DNA from: an uncultured Clostridia bacterium
GTDB lineage: Bacteria > Bacillota > Clostridia > Christensenellales > UBA1242
Direction: 5' to 3'
DNA: 64,000 nt
Assembly (NCBI GenBank): GCA_944350115.1
Contig: CALVNZ010000005.1
Coordinates: 1 to 64,000 of the forward strand
This document shows, one piece after another, positions 54,295 through 63,387 of the stretch; within the stretch, counting starts at the first letter, position 1; the number at the start of each line of letters is the position of its first letter. The notes beneath the pieces are model-generated. The model was not told where the DNA came from, did not search any database, and saw only the letters and a program-made list of their open reading frames with translations. A program made the position numbers and the translations under genes.

Positions 54295-55569
54295 ATGAGC
54301 GAACTAAGAATTCCTCTTGCACAAAGGATGCGTCCAAAATCACTAGAAGACTTTGTAGGGCAAGAGCACATAATTGGAAAAGGAAAGATTTTGCGTCGTG
54401 CTATTGAATACGGAAATGTTGGTAGCATAATTTTTTACGGCCCGCCAGGAACAGGAAAGACGACGCTTGCTTATATTATTGCAGATGCGTTAAAAGCAAA
54501 CATTCAAAAGTTAAATGCTGTTGCTTCGGGTGTGGCCGATGCAAAAGCTGTTATTGAAAAAGCAAAAAAAGACAAATTGCTTTTAGGCAAAGACACATAT
54601 TTGCTTTTAGACGAATGTCACAGATGGAGCAAAAGTCAAAGTGATTGTGTTTTGGAAGCTATTGAAAAAGGATATATTTTCTTTATAGGTTCAACAACAG
54701 AAAATCCATATACTTCAATGACAAGAGCAATCGTTTCTCGATGTAGAGTTTTTGAATTAAAACCTTTGTCAAGAGATGATATTAAAAAAACTATTCATCG
54801 TGCTTTAACAAACAAGGGAGATGGTCTTGGCAATTTGCCAATCAATATGACAGATTCTGCAATTGATTATTTAAGCGAAGTTTGTGGTGGAGATGCGAGA
54901 GTAGCATTAGGGGCGCTTGAACTAGCAGCGAACACGACGCCTATTGGAAAGGATAAAAAAATTAAAATAGACATTGATGTCGTCAGTGAATGTTTGGATC
55001 GAAAACCTCTTTCAGTTGACACTGAAATGCACTACGATTTGCTTTCTGCTTTTTGCAAAAGTATTCGCGGATCAGACACAGATGCGGCACTATTTTATGC
55101 TCAAAGGCTTATTCAAGCTGGTTGCGATCCACTTATCATTGCGAGAAGACTTATTGCACATGCTTCGGAAGATATTGGAATGGCTGATTCAAACGCTTTG
55201 CTTTTAGCTCTTGCTGCATATAATGCTGTTGAAAAAATAGGGCTTCCAGAAGCTATGTTAAATTTATCGCACGCAATAATTTATTTGTGTGAAACTGAAA
55301 AATCAAATTCCGTTTTGATTGCAATGAATGCCGCGCAAAAAGATGCCGTAACTTTGCGAGATGACAAAGTTCCAAATCATCTTAAAAACCATCCATCCAC
55401 CAACAAAGATGGGCATGGAAAATATTTATACCCGCACGACTATGGTGGTTATTGCAAACAACAATATTTGCCAGATTCGATAAAAGACCATGTCTATTAC
55501 AAACCAAAAAATAATGGTCGTGAAAAAAATATGATAAGAAAAAAGTTTAGAGAGGAAAAAGATGTTTAG
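54295..55569 (+). CDS. rarA: Replication-associated recombination protein RarA (AAA+)
   Basis: RarA/MgsA is an AAA+ clamp-loader-like ATPase acting at stalled replication forks. The protein has 424 aa. The opening PLAQRMRPKSLEDFVGQEHIIG is diagnostic. Walker A is GPPGTGKTT (about residue 49) and Walker B is YLLLDECHRW. The C-terminal tetramerisation domain contains YLYPHDYGGYCKQQYLPD. No Shine-Dalgarno is visible, and the mRNA appears leaderless. The stop overlaps the next gene by 8 nt. Confidence 0.95.
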   Translation: MSELRIPLAQRMRPKSLEDFVGQEHIIGKGKILRRAIEYGNVGSIIFYGPPGTGKTTLAYIIADALKANIQKLNAVASGVADAKAVIEKAKKDKLLLGKDTYLLLDECHRWSKSQSDCVLEAIEKGYIFFIGSTTENPYTSMTRAIVSRCRVFELKPLSRDDIKKTIHRALTNKGDGLGNLPINMTDSAIDYLSEVCGGDARVALGALELAANTTPIGKDKKIKIDIDVVSECLDRKPLSVDTEMHYDLLSAFCKSIRGSDTDAALFYAQRLIQAGCDPLIIARRLIAHASEDIGMADSNALLLALAAYNAVEKIGLPEAMLNLSHAIIYLCETEKSNSVLIAMNAAQKDAVTLRDDKVPNHLKNHPSTNKDGHGKYLYPHDYGGYCKQQYLPDSIKDHVYYKPKNNGREKNMIRKKFREEKDV

Positions 55570-56635
55570 TAAAAGAAGTGATGGAGTTAAAGTTAAAGGT
55601 CTTGATGCTGTAACAAAAGCAGCACCATTTTTCATGCCAACAAGAATTGGTGCAACAAATTATTGCACTGAACAAATTAGATGCGAACCTATCGATGAAT
55701 TTATTGCAAGACAAAGGCGCCTTGGCAACAATTATACTTACACGCACATTATGATGGCGTCACTTGTCAGACTATTATATTTGCGCCCAAAATTAAATTA
55801 TTTTATCAATCATAATGTGACGTATGAGCATAAAGACATTTCAATTTGCATGGTTATTAAGAAAAAACTTGCTGACGATGGGGAAGATGTTGATTTAAAA
55901 TTTCATTTTTCCGGCAGAGAAAGTTTGCCAGAAGTTAAAGCTTATGTTGATGATTTAATTGAAAAACATGTTTCGCCAGATTCAACTTATGGGACTACTG
56001 AGAGTGCCGATGCACTTGGAAAAATGCCTAACTGGTTGTTTAGACTTGCAATGAAAATTGTTAGGTTTTTAGACAGACACAATATGCTTCCAAAATCGTT
56101 GATTGAGGCAAGCTGTTTTCATTCTAGTGTGTTTTTAACAAACTTAAAATCCATTAAAATTGATGCAATTCATCATCATTTATATGATTTTGGAACTTGC
56201 AGTTTGTTTGTTGCCATGGGGAAAGAAAAAATAGCTCCTGTTGTCGATAAAAACAAAGAATTAAAACTTGGTAAAGTTATGAATTTAGGCATTAGCATGG
56301 ACGAAAGAGTTGCTGACGGATTTTATTTTGCAAAAACTTTGAGACTTTGGAAAGATATGTTTGAAAATCTTGATTGTTTGCTTGAATCAATGCCAGAAGA
56401 TGGGTCAAAGAAGATGAGCATTAAAAAGAGAAAAACAAAAGTTAAAAAGAGTAAAGTCAAGAAAAGCAAAGTTAAAAAAGATAAAACTGTGATTACACTC
56501 AAAAAACAACAACTTAAAGAAGAAAAAGAAAAACTTAAACTTGAAAAAGAAAAAGAAAAAGAAGAAAGAAAACTTTTAAAATTTGAGAAAAAACTTGAGA
56601 GAGCTGAAAAAAAATCTAAAAAGGTGGCTGAATGA
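55562..56635 (+). CDS. 2-oxoacid dehydrogenase E2-like acyltransferase-fold protein with Lys-rich tail
   Basis: The protein has 357 aa. Residues about 1-275 have the chloramphenicol-acetyltransferase/E2 catalytic fold (YTHIMMASLVRLLYLRPKLN near 60). The active-site motif, usually DHRVxDG, reads DERVADG (247-253), so the catalytic His is Glu. There is no lipoyl domain. Residues about 282-357 form an extremely Lys/Glu-rich tail with repeated KVKKSK units. It overlaps rarA and the following membrane gene, so it belongs to a three-gene unit. It is probably not a canonical acyltransferase; the function is unknown. Confidence 0.78.
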   Translation: MFSKRSDGVKVKGLDAVTKAAPFFMPTRIGATNYCTEQIRCEPIDEFIARQRRLGNNYTYTHIMMASLVRLLYLRPKLNYFINHNVTYEHKDISICMVIKKKLADDGEDVDLKFHFSGRESLPEVKAYVDDLIEKHVSPDSTYGTTESADALGKMPNWLFRLAMKIVRFLDRHNMLPKSLIEASCFHSSVFLTNLKSIKIDAIHHHLYDFGTCSLFVAMGKEKIAPVVDKNKELKLGKVMNLGISMDERVADGFYFAKTLRLWKDMFENLDCLLESMPEDGSKKMSIKKRKTKVKKSKVKKSKVKKDKTVITLKKQQLKEEKEKLKLEKEKEKEERKLLKFEKKLERAEKKSKKVAE

Positions 56636-56922
56636 AAAATTTAATTTATTTCATTTTATCCATAGCTGTTATTGCTTATATTGGTTTTATGATTTATGTC
56701 GCAGCTGTTCCTGACTTTGCTGAATTAGGAAGTTGGGGAGAAGCTTTAAGATACATCAGCATGTATGGTGGCGTGGTTTTGCTGTTTGCTTTTGCAGTTA
56801 CAAATTTTACAGGAAATATTTTTAAAATCATTTTGCTTATTTTGTTAATTTTAGTTTCAATTTTTTACGTATTCGTTGTCGCTTTCCCAGATTATTTTGC
56901 AGGTGTTTTTGGACTTAACTAG
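56632..56922 (+). CDS. Small three-span membrane protein, 96 aa
   Basis: I do not recognise this protein. Three hydrophobic segments cover about residues 4-24, 44-60 and 66-90. It starts at the ATGA overlap with the E2-like gene stop and ends inside a terminator, so it is the last gene of the rarA transcript. No motif suggests a function. Confidence 0.65.
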   Translation: MKNLIYFILSIAVIAYIGFMIYVAAVPDFAELGSWGEALRYISMYGGVVLLFAFAVTNFTGNIFKIILLILLILVSIFYVFVVAFPDYFAGVFGLN

Positions 56923-56939
56923 TTTAAGTCCTTTTTTTT
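56911..56939 (+). terminator. Terminator containing the stop codon
   Basis: GGACTTAA and TTAAGTCC form the stem, and the TAG stop lies in the loop region. Eight T follow. Confidence 0.88.
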
Positions 56940-56949
56940 ATAAAATCAT

Positions 56950-56978
56950 TTTTTAATTTTTTTAATATGTGGTAAAAT
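56950..56978 (+). promoter_or_regulatory. polA promoter giving a leaderless mRNA
   Basis: A weak -35 (TTTTTA, 56950-56955), 17-nt spacer, TAAAAT (56973-56978). The ATG at 56985 is exactly at the expected +1. Confidence rests on the -10 box and the absence of a ribosome binding site. Confidence 0.65.
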
Positions 56979-56984
56979 TAAAGC

Positions 56985-59486
56985 ATGGAAAAAAGAACTT
57001 TATTAATTGATGGAAATAGTTTGGCAAACCGCGCTTTTTATGCTTTGCCTTTTTTAACAACGCCAAAAGGTAAGCCTTCAGGCGCAGTTTTTGGCTTTAT
57101 GAATATTCTTGTTAAAATTATTTCAGAGGAACAACCAGATGGCATTTTAGTGGCGTTTGACCATGCTAGAAAAACATTTAGAAATGAAATTTTTAAAGAT
57201 TATAAAGCAACTAGAAAAGAAACTCCAAGCGAGCTTATTTCTCAATTTCCAGAAATAAAAAAACTTTTAGAGCAAATGAACATCACAATTGTTGAGCAAG
57301 AAGGCATTGAGGCGGACGACATTTTAGGCACTGCCGTCAAAAATATATCTGGCAAAAAAATTATTCTCTCAGGCGATCGCGATCTTTTGCAATTAATAAG
57401 TGATGACACAGAGGTTTGGCTGACCATGAAAGGCGTTTCTGTTGTAAACAAAATAGACACACAGAATTTAAAAACACAATTTAATCTATCGCCAAGTCAA
57501 GTTGTTGATTTAAAAGCTTTAATGGGGGACTCTTCTGACAATATTCCAGGTGTTAGCGGAGTTGGAGAAAAGACTGCTCAAAAACTTATAGATGAATTCG
57601 GTTCGCTTGATGGAGTTTATCAAAATATTGATAAAATATCGGGAAAACTTAAAGAAAAACTTGTCGAAGGCAAAGGCTCGGCATATCTTTCTTACGAGCT
57701 TGCCACTATCAAAACGGACTGTTCATTAAATGTTGATTTTAATAATTTAAGTTATGATTTTCCTTTTTCTTCTTCGGTTCAAAAATCATTTAAAGACTTT
57801 GCTTTTGGAAGCTTGTTAAAAAGAAATGATTTGTTTGGCGACAGCATTATTGTTGAAGATAAAACAAGAATTTTGCTTGATTCAACTGAAAAAATTGACG
57901 AATTTATTGCTACTATAAAAGATAAGTTGGCTTTTAATTTTGAAAAAATGGAATTTGCGGTTAGTCCTGGTAAAATCTATTATTTAAGTCCAACATTTGA
58001 TATGTTTATGGCAAACATCTCTCTTGGCGATTTAATTTTAAAAATGCAACCAATTTTTCAAAATGAAAAGATTTTAAAATTTACTATTTCAACAAAAAAA
58101 GATTTGCATAAGCTTGGGGAAATGGGCGTTGGATTCGCAAATTATTTTGACTTAAAACTTGCGTCTTATCTTATTCATACAGGTCAAAGTGGTGAATTTG
58201 TTTCAGATTCGTGTGATGAATGGTTTGCTTTAAAAGATGTTTTATTGCAAGACTTGAAAAAAATGGATTTAACTGATCTTTATTTCAATTTAGAGCTTCC
58301 TTTAACAGAAGTTTTGTATAGAATGGAACGAGATGGTTTTAAAATCGATGAATCGCAACTAGAACAGCTTGACCAAGAATTTACTTCAAAACTAGAAACT
58401 TTGACGAAAGAAATTTATAATGAAGCTGGTGAAGAGTTCAACATCAATTCTCCAAAACAAGTGGCAGAAATATTATTTGATAAGTTGCAACTTTTTGCTT
58501 ATTCAAACAAAAAACGTTCGACAGGCATTGAAGTTTTGGAAGAATTAAAATATGCTCATCCAATAGTTGAACTAATTATCAATTATAGAAAATATCAAAA
58601 ATTAAAATCAACTTATATTGATGTTTACAAGCATATTTGCCAAGAAAAAGGAAGCATCATTCACACAAGTTTCCATCAATCGCTCACAAACACTGGCAGG
58701 CTTTCTAGCTCTGACCCAAATTTGCAAAACATTCCTACAAATGATGAAGAGGGGCGTTCATTAAGAAAAATTTTTGTTTCAAAATTTGATGGGGGTTGTC
58801 TTGTAAGTGCAGACTACAACCAAATTGAATTGCGACTTCTTGCAGACATGTCAAACGAAACCAAACTGATTGAAATTTACAAACAGGGAGAAGACATACA
58901 CACAGCAACTGCTTGCCAAATTTTTGGTGTTAAACCGCAAGACGTAACACAAAAAATGAGACGTGAGGCAAAAGCTGTAAATTTTGGCATAATTTATGGC
59001 ATAAGTGACTATGGTTTGTCTCAAAACATAAAAGTATCAAGAAAAAGTGCAAAAGAATACATTGATTCATATTTTGAAAAATATCCAAAAGTTAAAGAAT
59101 TTTCTGAAAACAATATTAAATTTGCAAAAGAAAATGGCTTTATAAAAACAAAATATGGACGAATTAGACACATACCTGAACTTCAATCATCAAATTATAA
59201 TGTTAGAACTTTTGGTGAAAGGGTGGCAATGAATATGCCTCTTCAAGGCACGGCGTCAGACATAATCAAAATGAGCATGTTGAAAGTTGAAAATCTTTTA
59301 AAGAAACAAAATTTAAAATCTGAATTAATTTTGCAAATTCATGACGAACTTGTTTTAGATGTTTATCCGGGAGAAGAAGAAAAAGTGTTAAAACTTCTTC
59401 ATGAAGCTATGGAAAATTGGATAAATCTTAAGGTTCCTCTTCCAATTTCAATAAATTTCGGTAAAAATCTTTTGGAATGTAAGTAA
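56985..59486 (+). CDS. polA: DNA polymerase I
   Basis: Pol I fills gaps and removes primers in replication and repair. The protein has 833 aa. The 5'-3' exonuclease domain (about 1-290) has IDGNSLANRAFYA, EADDILGT and DSSDNIPG. The middle region (about 290-460) lacks the Asp/Glu of a 3'-5' exonuclease, so it should not proofread. The polymerase domain has SADYNQIELR (about 605), RREAKAVNFGIIYGIS and QIHDELVLDV. There is no Shine-Dalgarno. It is transcribed alone, then yqgF restarts with its own promoter. Confidence 0.97.
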   Translation: MEKRTLLIDGNSLANRAFYALPFLTTPKGKPSGAVFGFMNILVKIISEEQPDGILVAFDHARKTFRNEIFKDYKATRKETPSELISQFPEIKKLLEQMNITIVEQEGIEADDILGTAVKNISGKKIILSGDRDLLQLISDDTEVWLTMKGVSVVNKIDTQNLKTQFNLSPSQVVDLKALMGDSSDNIPGVSGVGEKTAQKLIDEFGSLDGVYQNIDKISGKLKEKLVEGKGSAYLSYELATIKTDCSLNVDFNNLSYDFPFSSSVQKSFKDFAFGSLLKRNDLFGDSIIVEDKTRILLDSTEKIDEFIATIKDKLAFNFEKMEFAVSPGKIYYLSPTFDMFMANISLGDLILKMQPIFQNEKILKFTISTKKDLHKLGEMGVGFANYFDLKLASYLIHTGQSGEFVSDSCDEWFALKDVLLQDLKKMDLTDLYFNLELPLTEVLYRMERDGFKIDESQLEQLDQEFTSKLETLTKEIYNEAGEEFNINSPKQVAEILFDKLQLFAYSNKKRSTGIEVLEELKYAHPIVELIINYRKYQKLKSTYIDVYKHICQEKGSIIHTSFHQSLTNTGRLSSSDPNLQNIPTNDEEGRSLRKIFVSKFDGGCLVSADYNQIELRLLADMSNETKLIEIYKQGEDIHTATACQIFGVKPQDVTQKMRREAKAVNFGIIYGISDYGLSQNIKVSRKSAKEYIDSYFEKYPKVKEFSENNIKFAKENGFIKTKYGRIRHIPELQSSNYNVRTFGERVAMNMPLQGTASDIIKMSMLKVENLLKKQNLKSELILQIHDELVLDVYPGEEEKVLKLLHEAMENWINLKVPLPISINFGKNLLECK

Positions 59487-59491
59487 TTTAT

Positions 59492-59521
59492 TTGACTTGA
59501 AAAGAAATCTTGGTTTATAAT
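59492..59521 (+). promoter_or_regulatory. yqgF promoter, leaderless
   Basis: TTGACT (59492-59497), 18-nt spacer, TATAAT (59516-59521). Three ATG codons in a row begin at 59526, 59529 and 59532, and the predicted +1 falls at the second. The real start may therefore be ATG 2 or 3. Confidence 0.8.
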
Positions 59522-59525
59522 TATC

Positions 59526-59954
59526 ATGATGATGAAGTCGAATAGCAAAAGATTTATGGGGCTTGATTATGGCGATAAACGAATAGGGATTGCTTTTTCC
59601 GATTTGACTGGAACAATTGCCACAGCATTTGAAGTTTACACCAGAAAAAACGAAGAAGATGATTTAAACTATTTGTTTGATTTAGCTAAAAATCAAGAAG
59701 CGACTAAAATTATTTTGGGGCTTCCTCTCAATGCTGACGGAACGGAAGGCGAGCGAACAAGATTGACTTACGATTTTGGTGAAAAATTAAAAAATAAAAC
59801 TGGAATTGAAGTCGACTATTATGATGAAAGATTTTCTTCTTTAGAAGCAGAAGAAATCTTAAAAGAAGCTCGTTTACCTTGGCAAGAGAGAAAAAAGCTC
59901 TTAGACAAAGTTGCTGCACAAATCATTTTGCAAGACTATCTCAACTCTAACTAA
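59526..59954 (+). CDS. yqgF: YqgF/RuvX family RNase H-fold nuclease
   Basis: The protein has 142 aa. It is a putative Holliday-junction resolvase-like protein, also linked to 16S rRNA 5' processing. The first catalytic Asp is in MGLDYGDKRIGIAFSD, Glu/Asp positions are in ILGLPLNADGTEGERT, and DERFSSLEAE carries the last motif. Three successive ATG codons precede the fold, and no Shine-Dalgarno is visible. In Clostridia this gene typically precedes a DUF1292 gene, as here. Confidence 0.92.
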   Translation: MMMKSNSKRFMGLDYGDKRIGIAFSDLTGTIATAFEVYTRKNEEDDLNYLFDLAKNQEATKIILGLPLNADGTEGERTRLTYDFGEKLKNKTGIEVDYYDERFSSLEAEEILKEARLPWQERKKLLDKVAAQIILQDYLNSN

Positions 59955-59970
59955 TAAAAGGGGAATTATT

Positions 59971-60387
59971 ATGGCACAAAAAACAAATAAAACAGAAAAA
60001 GAAGAAATTGTAAAAGTTGACTTATTAGATGTCCTTCTTGACGAAAAAAACACTGCTCCGATTTATATGACTGACGAAAATGGTCGTCAACTTAAATTTG
60101 ATCAAGTTGCAGTTATTCCTTATGGTGACGAAGATCTTTATTGCATTTTAAAACCTTTGACAAAACTTGAAGGCATTGCAGATGATGAAGCTATTGTGTT
60201 TAAAGTTGAAGAAGACAAAGAAGGCAACGCTATTTTAAGAGTTGAAGAAAATGAACAAATAGCAATTGCAATTTTTGATCAATATTACAACCTTATTGAA
60301 GAAGCAGAAAAATCAAAGAAAAAACCTGCTACAACAAAGAAAACAACAAAAACGACAACAAAGAAAACAACAGGTTCTAAAAATTAA
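59971..60387 (+). CDS. DUF1292 family protein with Lys/Thr-rich tail
   Basis: The protein has 138 aa. The core, about residues 20-105 (DENGRQLKFDQVAVIPYGDEDLY and EEDKEGNAILRVEENEQI), matches DUF1292/YrzB, a small conserved Firmicutes family of unknown function. The last 30 residues are a Lys/Thr repeat tail not usual for the family. ATG 59971 is preceded by AAGGGG; an in-frame TTG at 59911 inside yqgF is rejected. Order yqgF-DUF1292 is conserved in Firmicutes. Confidence 0.85.
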   Translation: MAQKTNKTEKEEIVKVDLLDVLLDEKNTAPIYMTDENGRQLKFDQVAVIPYGDEDLYCILKPLTKLEGIADDEAIVFKVEEDKEGNAILRVEENEQIAIAIFDQYYNLIEEAEKSKKKPATTKKTTKTTTKKTTGSKN

Positions 60388-60395
60388 TAATATCG

Positions 60396-60425
60396 GTATA
60401 AAAAGCCTTCTAATTGCTCACAATA
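60396..60425 (+). promoter_or_regulatory. Candidate forespore-type (sigma F/G) promoter
   Basis: GTATA (60396-60400), 18-nt spacer, CACAATA (60419-60425) resembles the sigma G pattern GnATR - CATnnTA with one mismatch. It stands upstream of the small basic gene at 60465. With AT-rich DNA a chance match is quite possible. Confidence 0.3.
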
Positions 60426-60464
60426 AGGGCACAGGGAAACCTGAAAAATAGGGAGGTGAAAATT

Positions 60465-60605
60465 ATGTTCGGCAAAAATAAATCTGCTAAACAAAGCAAG
60501 AAGTCTGCAAAAAACAACGCTCAAAACAAGAACGTTGAGGCTTCAAGCGAAAGAGCTTGCTCGAATTCTGCAAAGTCAGAAAACAAGTCAGCTTCTAGAA
60601 AGTAG
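60465..60605 (+). CDS. Small Lys/Ser/Asn-rich protein, 46 aa
   Basis: I do not recognise this protein. It is highly basic and low complexity, composed mostly of Lys, Ser, Asn and Ala with a single Cys, and has no hydrophobic segment. GGAGGTG at 8 nt before ATG 60465 and a downstream terminator indicate a real gene. Small basic proteins of this kind occur among minor spore proteins and nucleic-acid binders. The sigma F/G-like promoter upstream would fit a spore role, but this is inference. Confidence 0.6.
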   Translation: MFGKNKSAKQSKKSAKNNAQNKNVEASSERACSNSAKSENKSASRK

Positions 60606-60616
60606 CCTTACGAAAA

Positions 60617-60646
60617 AGGGCGACCAATTAGGTCGTCTTTTTTTTT
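60617..60646 (+). terminator. Terminator of the DUF1292 / small basic gene unit
   Basis: CGACC pairs with GGTCG around an AATTA loop, extended by G-U and A-T pairs, followed by nine T. Confidence 0.85.
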
Positions 60647-60695
60647 GATTTGTTTGCTTGACAAAATAATATTTTTATAATAAGTTTATATTGTA

Positions 60696-62486
60696 ATGAA
60701 AAACAAAAACGATAAAAGACCAAATATTATTTCCCGTTGGTATAAACTTGCAGAGCCAAGCAAATCTTTATGGTTTTGGCAAATAATTACATATTGTTTA
60801 TATGTTATTTTTTATACAATCATCACAATTTTTGCAGCAAGAACTATAAATTGTATGTATGAAGGAAATTGGAAGTGGGCATTTATTTATTTGGGAATAG
60901 AATTACTAACATTAGTTTTGAGAAATATCTTTTTACATTTTGAATATATAGCCTATGGTAAACAGCACATACATATTAGGAAAGTTGTTGCCAAAAAAAT
61001 ATATAATAAAATTCTTTCTTGTGAAAGTAATAAAATTAAAAATTTTACAAAAGAAAAACTTATTAATATTTCGTTAAGCAACATTTCATATATCGCTGAA
61101 TTTCCTGATCCTGTAGCAAAATTTATTGCCATTTTAATTCAAGTGATAATAACTCTTGTGATTATTTTTGTAGCTAATATCTGGGCAGGTTTGATAGTCA
61201 TTGTTGTTGGCGTGATAAACTTTTTTGTTTACTATTTTTATAATAAAAAAATGGGCAAAATCATGCTAGAACAGCATGAAAAGAATGACGAAGTTTTTCA
61301 ATCCTATAATAAAATAATAGATGGAAGAGCCGTTATCAACGAATTCGCAAGCAAAGAAAAATATGAAGGGGAAATTCTAGATAATGTTGATAAATATTCC
61401 AAAGCCTACGCTAAATATTATAATGTCTATTCTTTGAAGACAAATATTAATTTCGCGGTTTGGAATGTTATTATTTATGGCGTAACAGCGCTTATGTTAT
61501 ATTTTGTAAGTCAAGGCACGCTTGCAATAGAAGTTTATCTTATAATAGTTCCATATCTTTCTTCTGGCACAACAAAACTCACGGAATTATTTGACAAATC
61601 CTCATTTTTGGAAAATATGCGTGTGGATGTCGACAGGGTGAATTTGATTTTAGGCTTGTCAGACAAAGAACTTATTCAATATGGCGAAATAAATGCAGAA
61701 ACTATCGGTTATAATCTCGGTTTGATTTCTGTGAATTATCAAAACACTGATAAATCTTCTGAAAATTACGGCGTTTTGAAAGATGTTGATATTTCTTTTA
61801 AAATGAATGCTATTAATTTAATTAAAGGCAGTAAAGGAAGCGGGAAAAGGCTTATATTCAACTTATTAAGGAGATATATTAAGCCACAATCTGGAACCGT
61901 TTTGTTGGATAATTTGGACTTGTATAGTTATAACGAAGCAACTTTTAAATCGCATATTTATTATTGCTCATCTCATCCAACCTTTATTAAAGGTTCAATA
62001 AAAGAGAATTTGCTTTTGGCGAACAAGGATTTTAAAAAGATCGTTGATGTGTGCAAAAATGTTGAAGTTTATGATGTGATCATGGCAATGCCAAATAGTT
62101 TTGAAACTCAAATTTCTGATATTAAAGCGTCCAGTACTTTGTTTTTAATTGGTCTTGCTAGGGCAGTTCTTTCAAATTGTAAAATATTAATGGTTTATGA
62201 ACTTCCAGAAGATTGCCCTCCTATTTTTAGAAAGAAAGTAAAAAATTTGTTAAAAAATTATTATATCGATAAAACTATACTTATTTTCTCACATAGCGAT
62301 GTTTATGATGACATAAGCGAATTAATTTATGAAATTTCTAACGGCAAAGTAAAAAAAGTTTTAACGGGTCAAAAAGAAGCACTGAGAAAAAAAGAAAAAG
62401 TAATAGATAGTGACGAATCATTAAAAATTGATAATTTAAAAAGTGCAAAGAAAAAAACGAGAAAGGGAAATCAACAAAAAAAATAA
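60696..62486 (+). CDS. ABC exporter-like protein with degenerate ATPase domain
   Basis: The protein has 596 aa. It has a six-helix exporter membrane domain (about 25-300) and a nucleotide-binding domain (about 335-555) with eroded motifs. Walker A is GSKGSGKR, with Arg in place of Ser/Thr at 385. The Q-loop Gln is missing (YYCSSHPTF). The LSGGQ signature is ASSTL (about 479). Walker B is ILMVYE, with Tyr for Asp at 501. Only the H-loop His (533) and the GSIKENLL motif remain. It has its own TTGACA promoter region (60658) and no partner subunit nearby. It probably cannot hydrolyse ATP normally. Confidence 0.88.
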   Translation: MKNKNDKRPNIISRWYKLAEPSKSLWFWQIITYCLYVIFYTIITIFAARTINCMYEGNWKWAFIYLGIELLTLVLRNIFLHFEYIAYGKQHIHIRKVVAKKIYNKILSCESNKIKNFTKEKLINISLSNISYIAEFPDPVAKFIAILIQVIITLVIIFVANIWAGLIVIVVGVINFFVYYFYNKKMGKIMLEQHEKNDEVFQSYNKIIDGRAVINEFASKEKYEGEILDNVDKYSKAYAKYYNVYSLKTNINFAVWNVIIYGVTALMLYFVSQGTLAIEVYLIIVPYLSSGTTKLTELFDKSSFLENMRVDVDRVNLILGLSDKELIQYGEINAETIGYNLGLISVNYQNTDKSSENYGVLKDVDISFKMNAINLIKGSKGSGKRLIFNLLRRYIKPQSGTVLLDNLDLYSYNEATFKSHIYYCSSHPTFIKGSIKENLLLANKDFKKIVDVCKNVEVYDVIMAMPNSFETQISDIKASSTLFLIGLARAVLSNCKILMVYELPEDCPPIFRKKVKNLLKNYYIDKTILIFSHSDVYDDISELIYEISNGKVKKVLTGQKEALRKKEKVIDSDESLKIDNLKSAKKKTRKGNQQKK

Positions 62487-62508
62487 AGCACAATCAAGTG
62501 CTTTTTTT
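62485..62508 (+). terminator. Terminator after the ABC gene
   Basis: AAGCAC pairs with GTGCTT around an AATCAA loop, followed by a T-run. Confidence 0.85.
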
Positions 62509-62603
62509 CATATACAAAATTTCACAAAAAACTCACATGTTTTAGAGAGTATTTTTTTAATCATTGCATACAAATAAGAGTAGTGATTAAAAAAGGAGCT
62601 TCT

Positions 62604-63374
62604 ATGTGGGAATTTGCAATCAATGTCAATTTTGAAAAAATAGAACTTGCCAATTCATTATTTAAAATTTTGAAAAAAGATTTGTCGAAATTTGATGCGT
62701 TGGTTGTTTTAACAAAAGAGCCTCCATTTAACAAAATTGTTCTTGCGGTAAAAAAAGAATTTCGTCCTGAAACGGAAATTGTTTTGCTTAAAACAATCAG
62801 TCTTGTCATTTGTTGCTATTTTAAAGCTGAATTTTTAAATCGCCATTTGTTTTTGCCTTCACATGATGAAATAGGTGTTACTGCTTTTAAAAAAGCATTG
62901 ATTAATTTTGATAAAGAAACAGATTATTTTTTAATATCTAAAAATTTAAGATTTGAAGGAAATTTATATCTTGAATCTTTTTACGAATTCAAATTAAGAA
63001 AATTGAGAGAGAAATGGGAAGAACTTATAAAACTTGCAAATGAAAATCGTGATTATTTGGTTTCAGTTGATGCGTTTAATGATTTACTTAAATTTTTAAT
63101 TGATAATCTAGATATTTGCAAAGATGAAATAGATGTTATTGAAGAAGAAGATGAGCATTATTATGTTTGTGATGAAGGGAAAAAAGGGGAAATGATGGGA
63201 AGTTCTGCTTTGGTTTCACTTCTTATTGACCTTTCGCCGCAAAAAATAAATTTTTACTATAAAAATGAAAATCATGCCACTGACTTATTAAAAACAATAT
63301 TCGACAGACGCATAAATTTAAAAGCTTGTTCATCTTTGCAAAATTTTTCAAACATAACGCCTATTTTGAGATAA
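62604..63374 (+). CDS. ytxC: YtxC-like sporulation-associated protein
   Basis: The protein has 256 aa and is soluble. The central segment with NLYLESFYEFKLRKLREKWEELI resembles the conserved NLEGFxxFRL core of YtxC, a sporulation-associated family of unknown activity. In B. subtilis ytxC is directly upstream of thrS, and the same is true here. Identification is by this weak motif plus synteny. ATG 62604 follows AAAGGAG; an in-frame GTG at 62583 is rejected. Confidence 0.75.
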   Translation: MWEFAINVNFEKIELANSLFKILKKDLSKFDALVVLTKEPPFNKIVLAVKKEFRPETEIVLLKTISLVICCYFKAEFLNRHLFLPSHDEIGVTAFKKALINFDKETDYFLISKNLRFEGNLYLESFYEFKLRKLREKWEELIKLANENRDYLVSVDAFNDLLKFLIDNLDICKDEIDVIEEEDEHYYVCDEGKKGEMMGSSALVSLLIDLSPQKINFYYKNENHATDLLKTIFDRRINLKACSSLQNFSNITPILR

Positions 63375-63387
63375 TGCTCAAAAATGA

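Noticed and set aside
56400-56632. A DNA repeat array
   Set aside because: The repeats are codon-level Lys/Glu low complexity in the E2-like tail, not a CRISPR or tandem DNA array.
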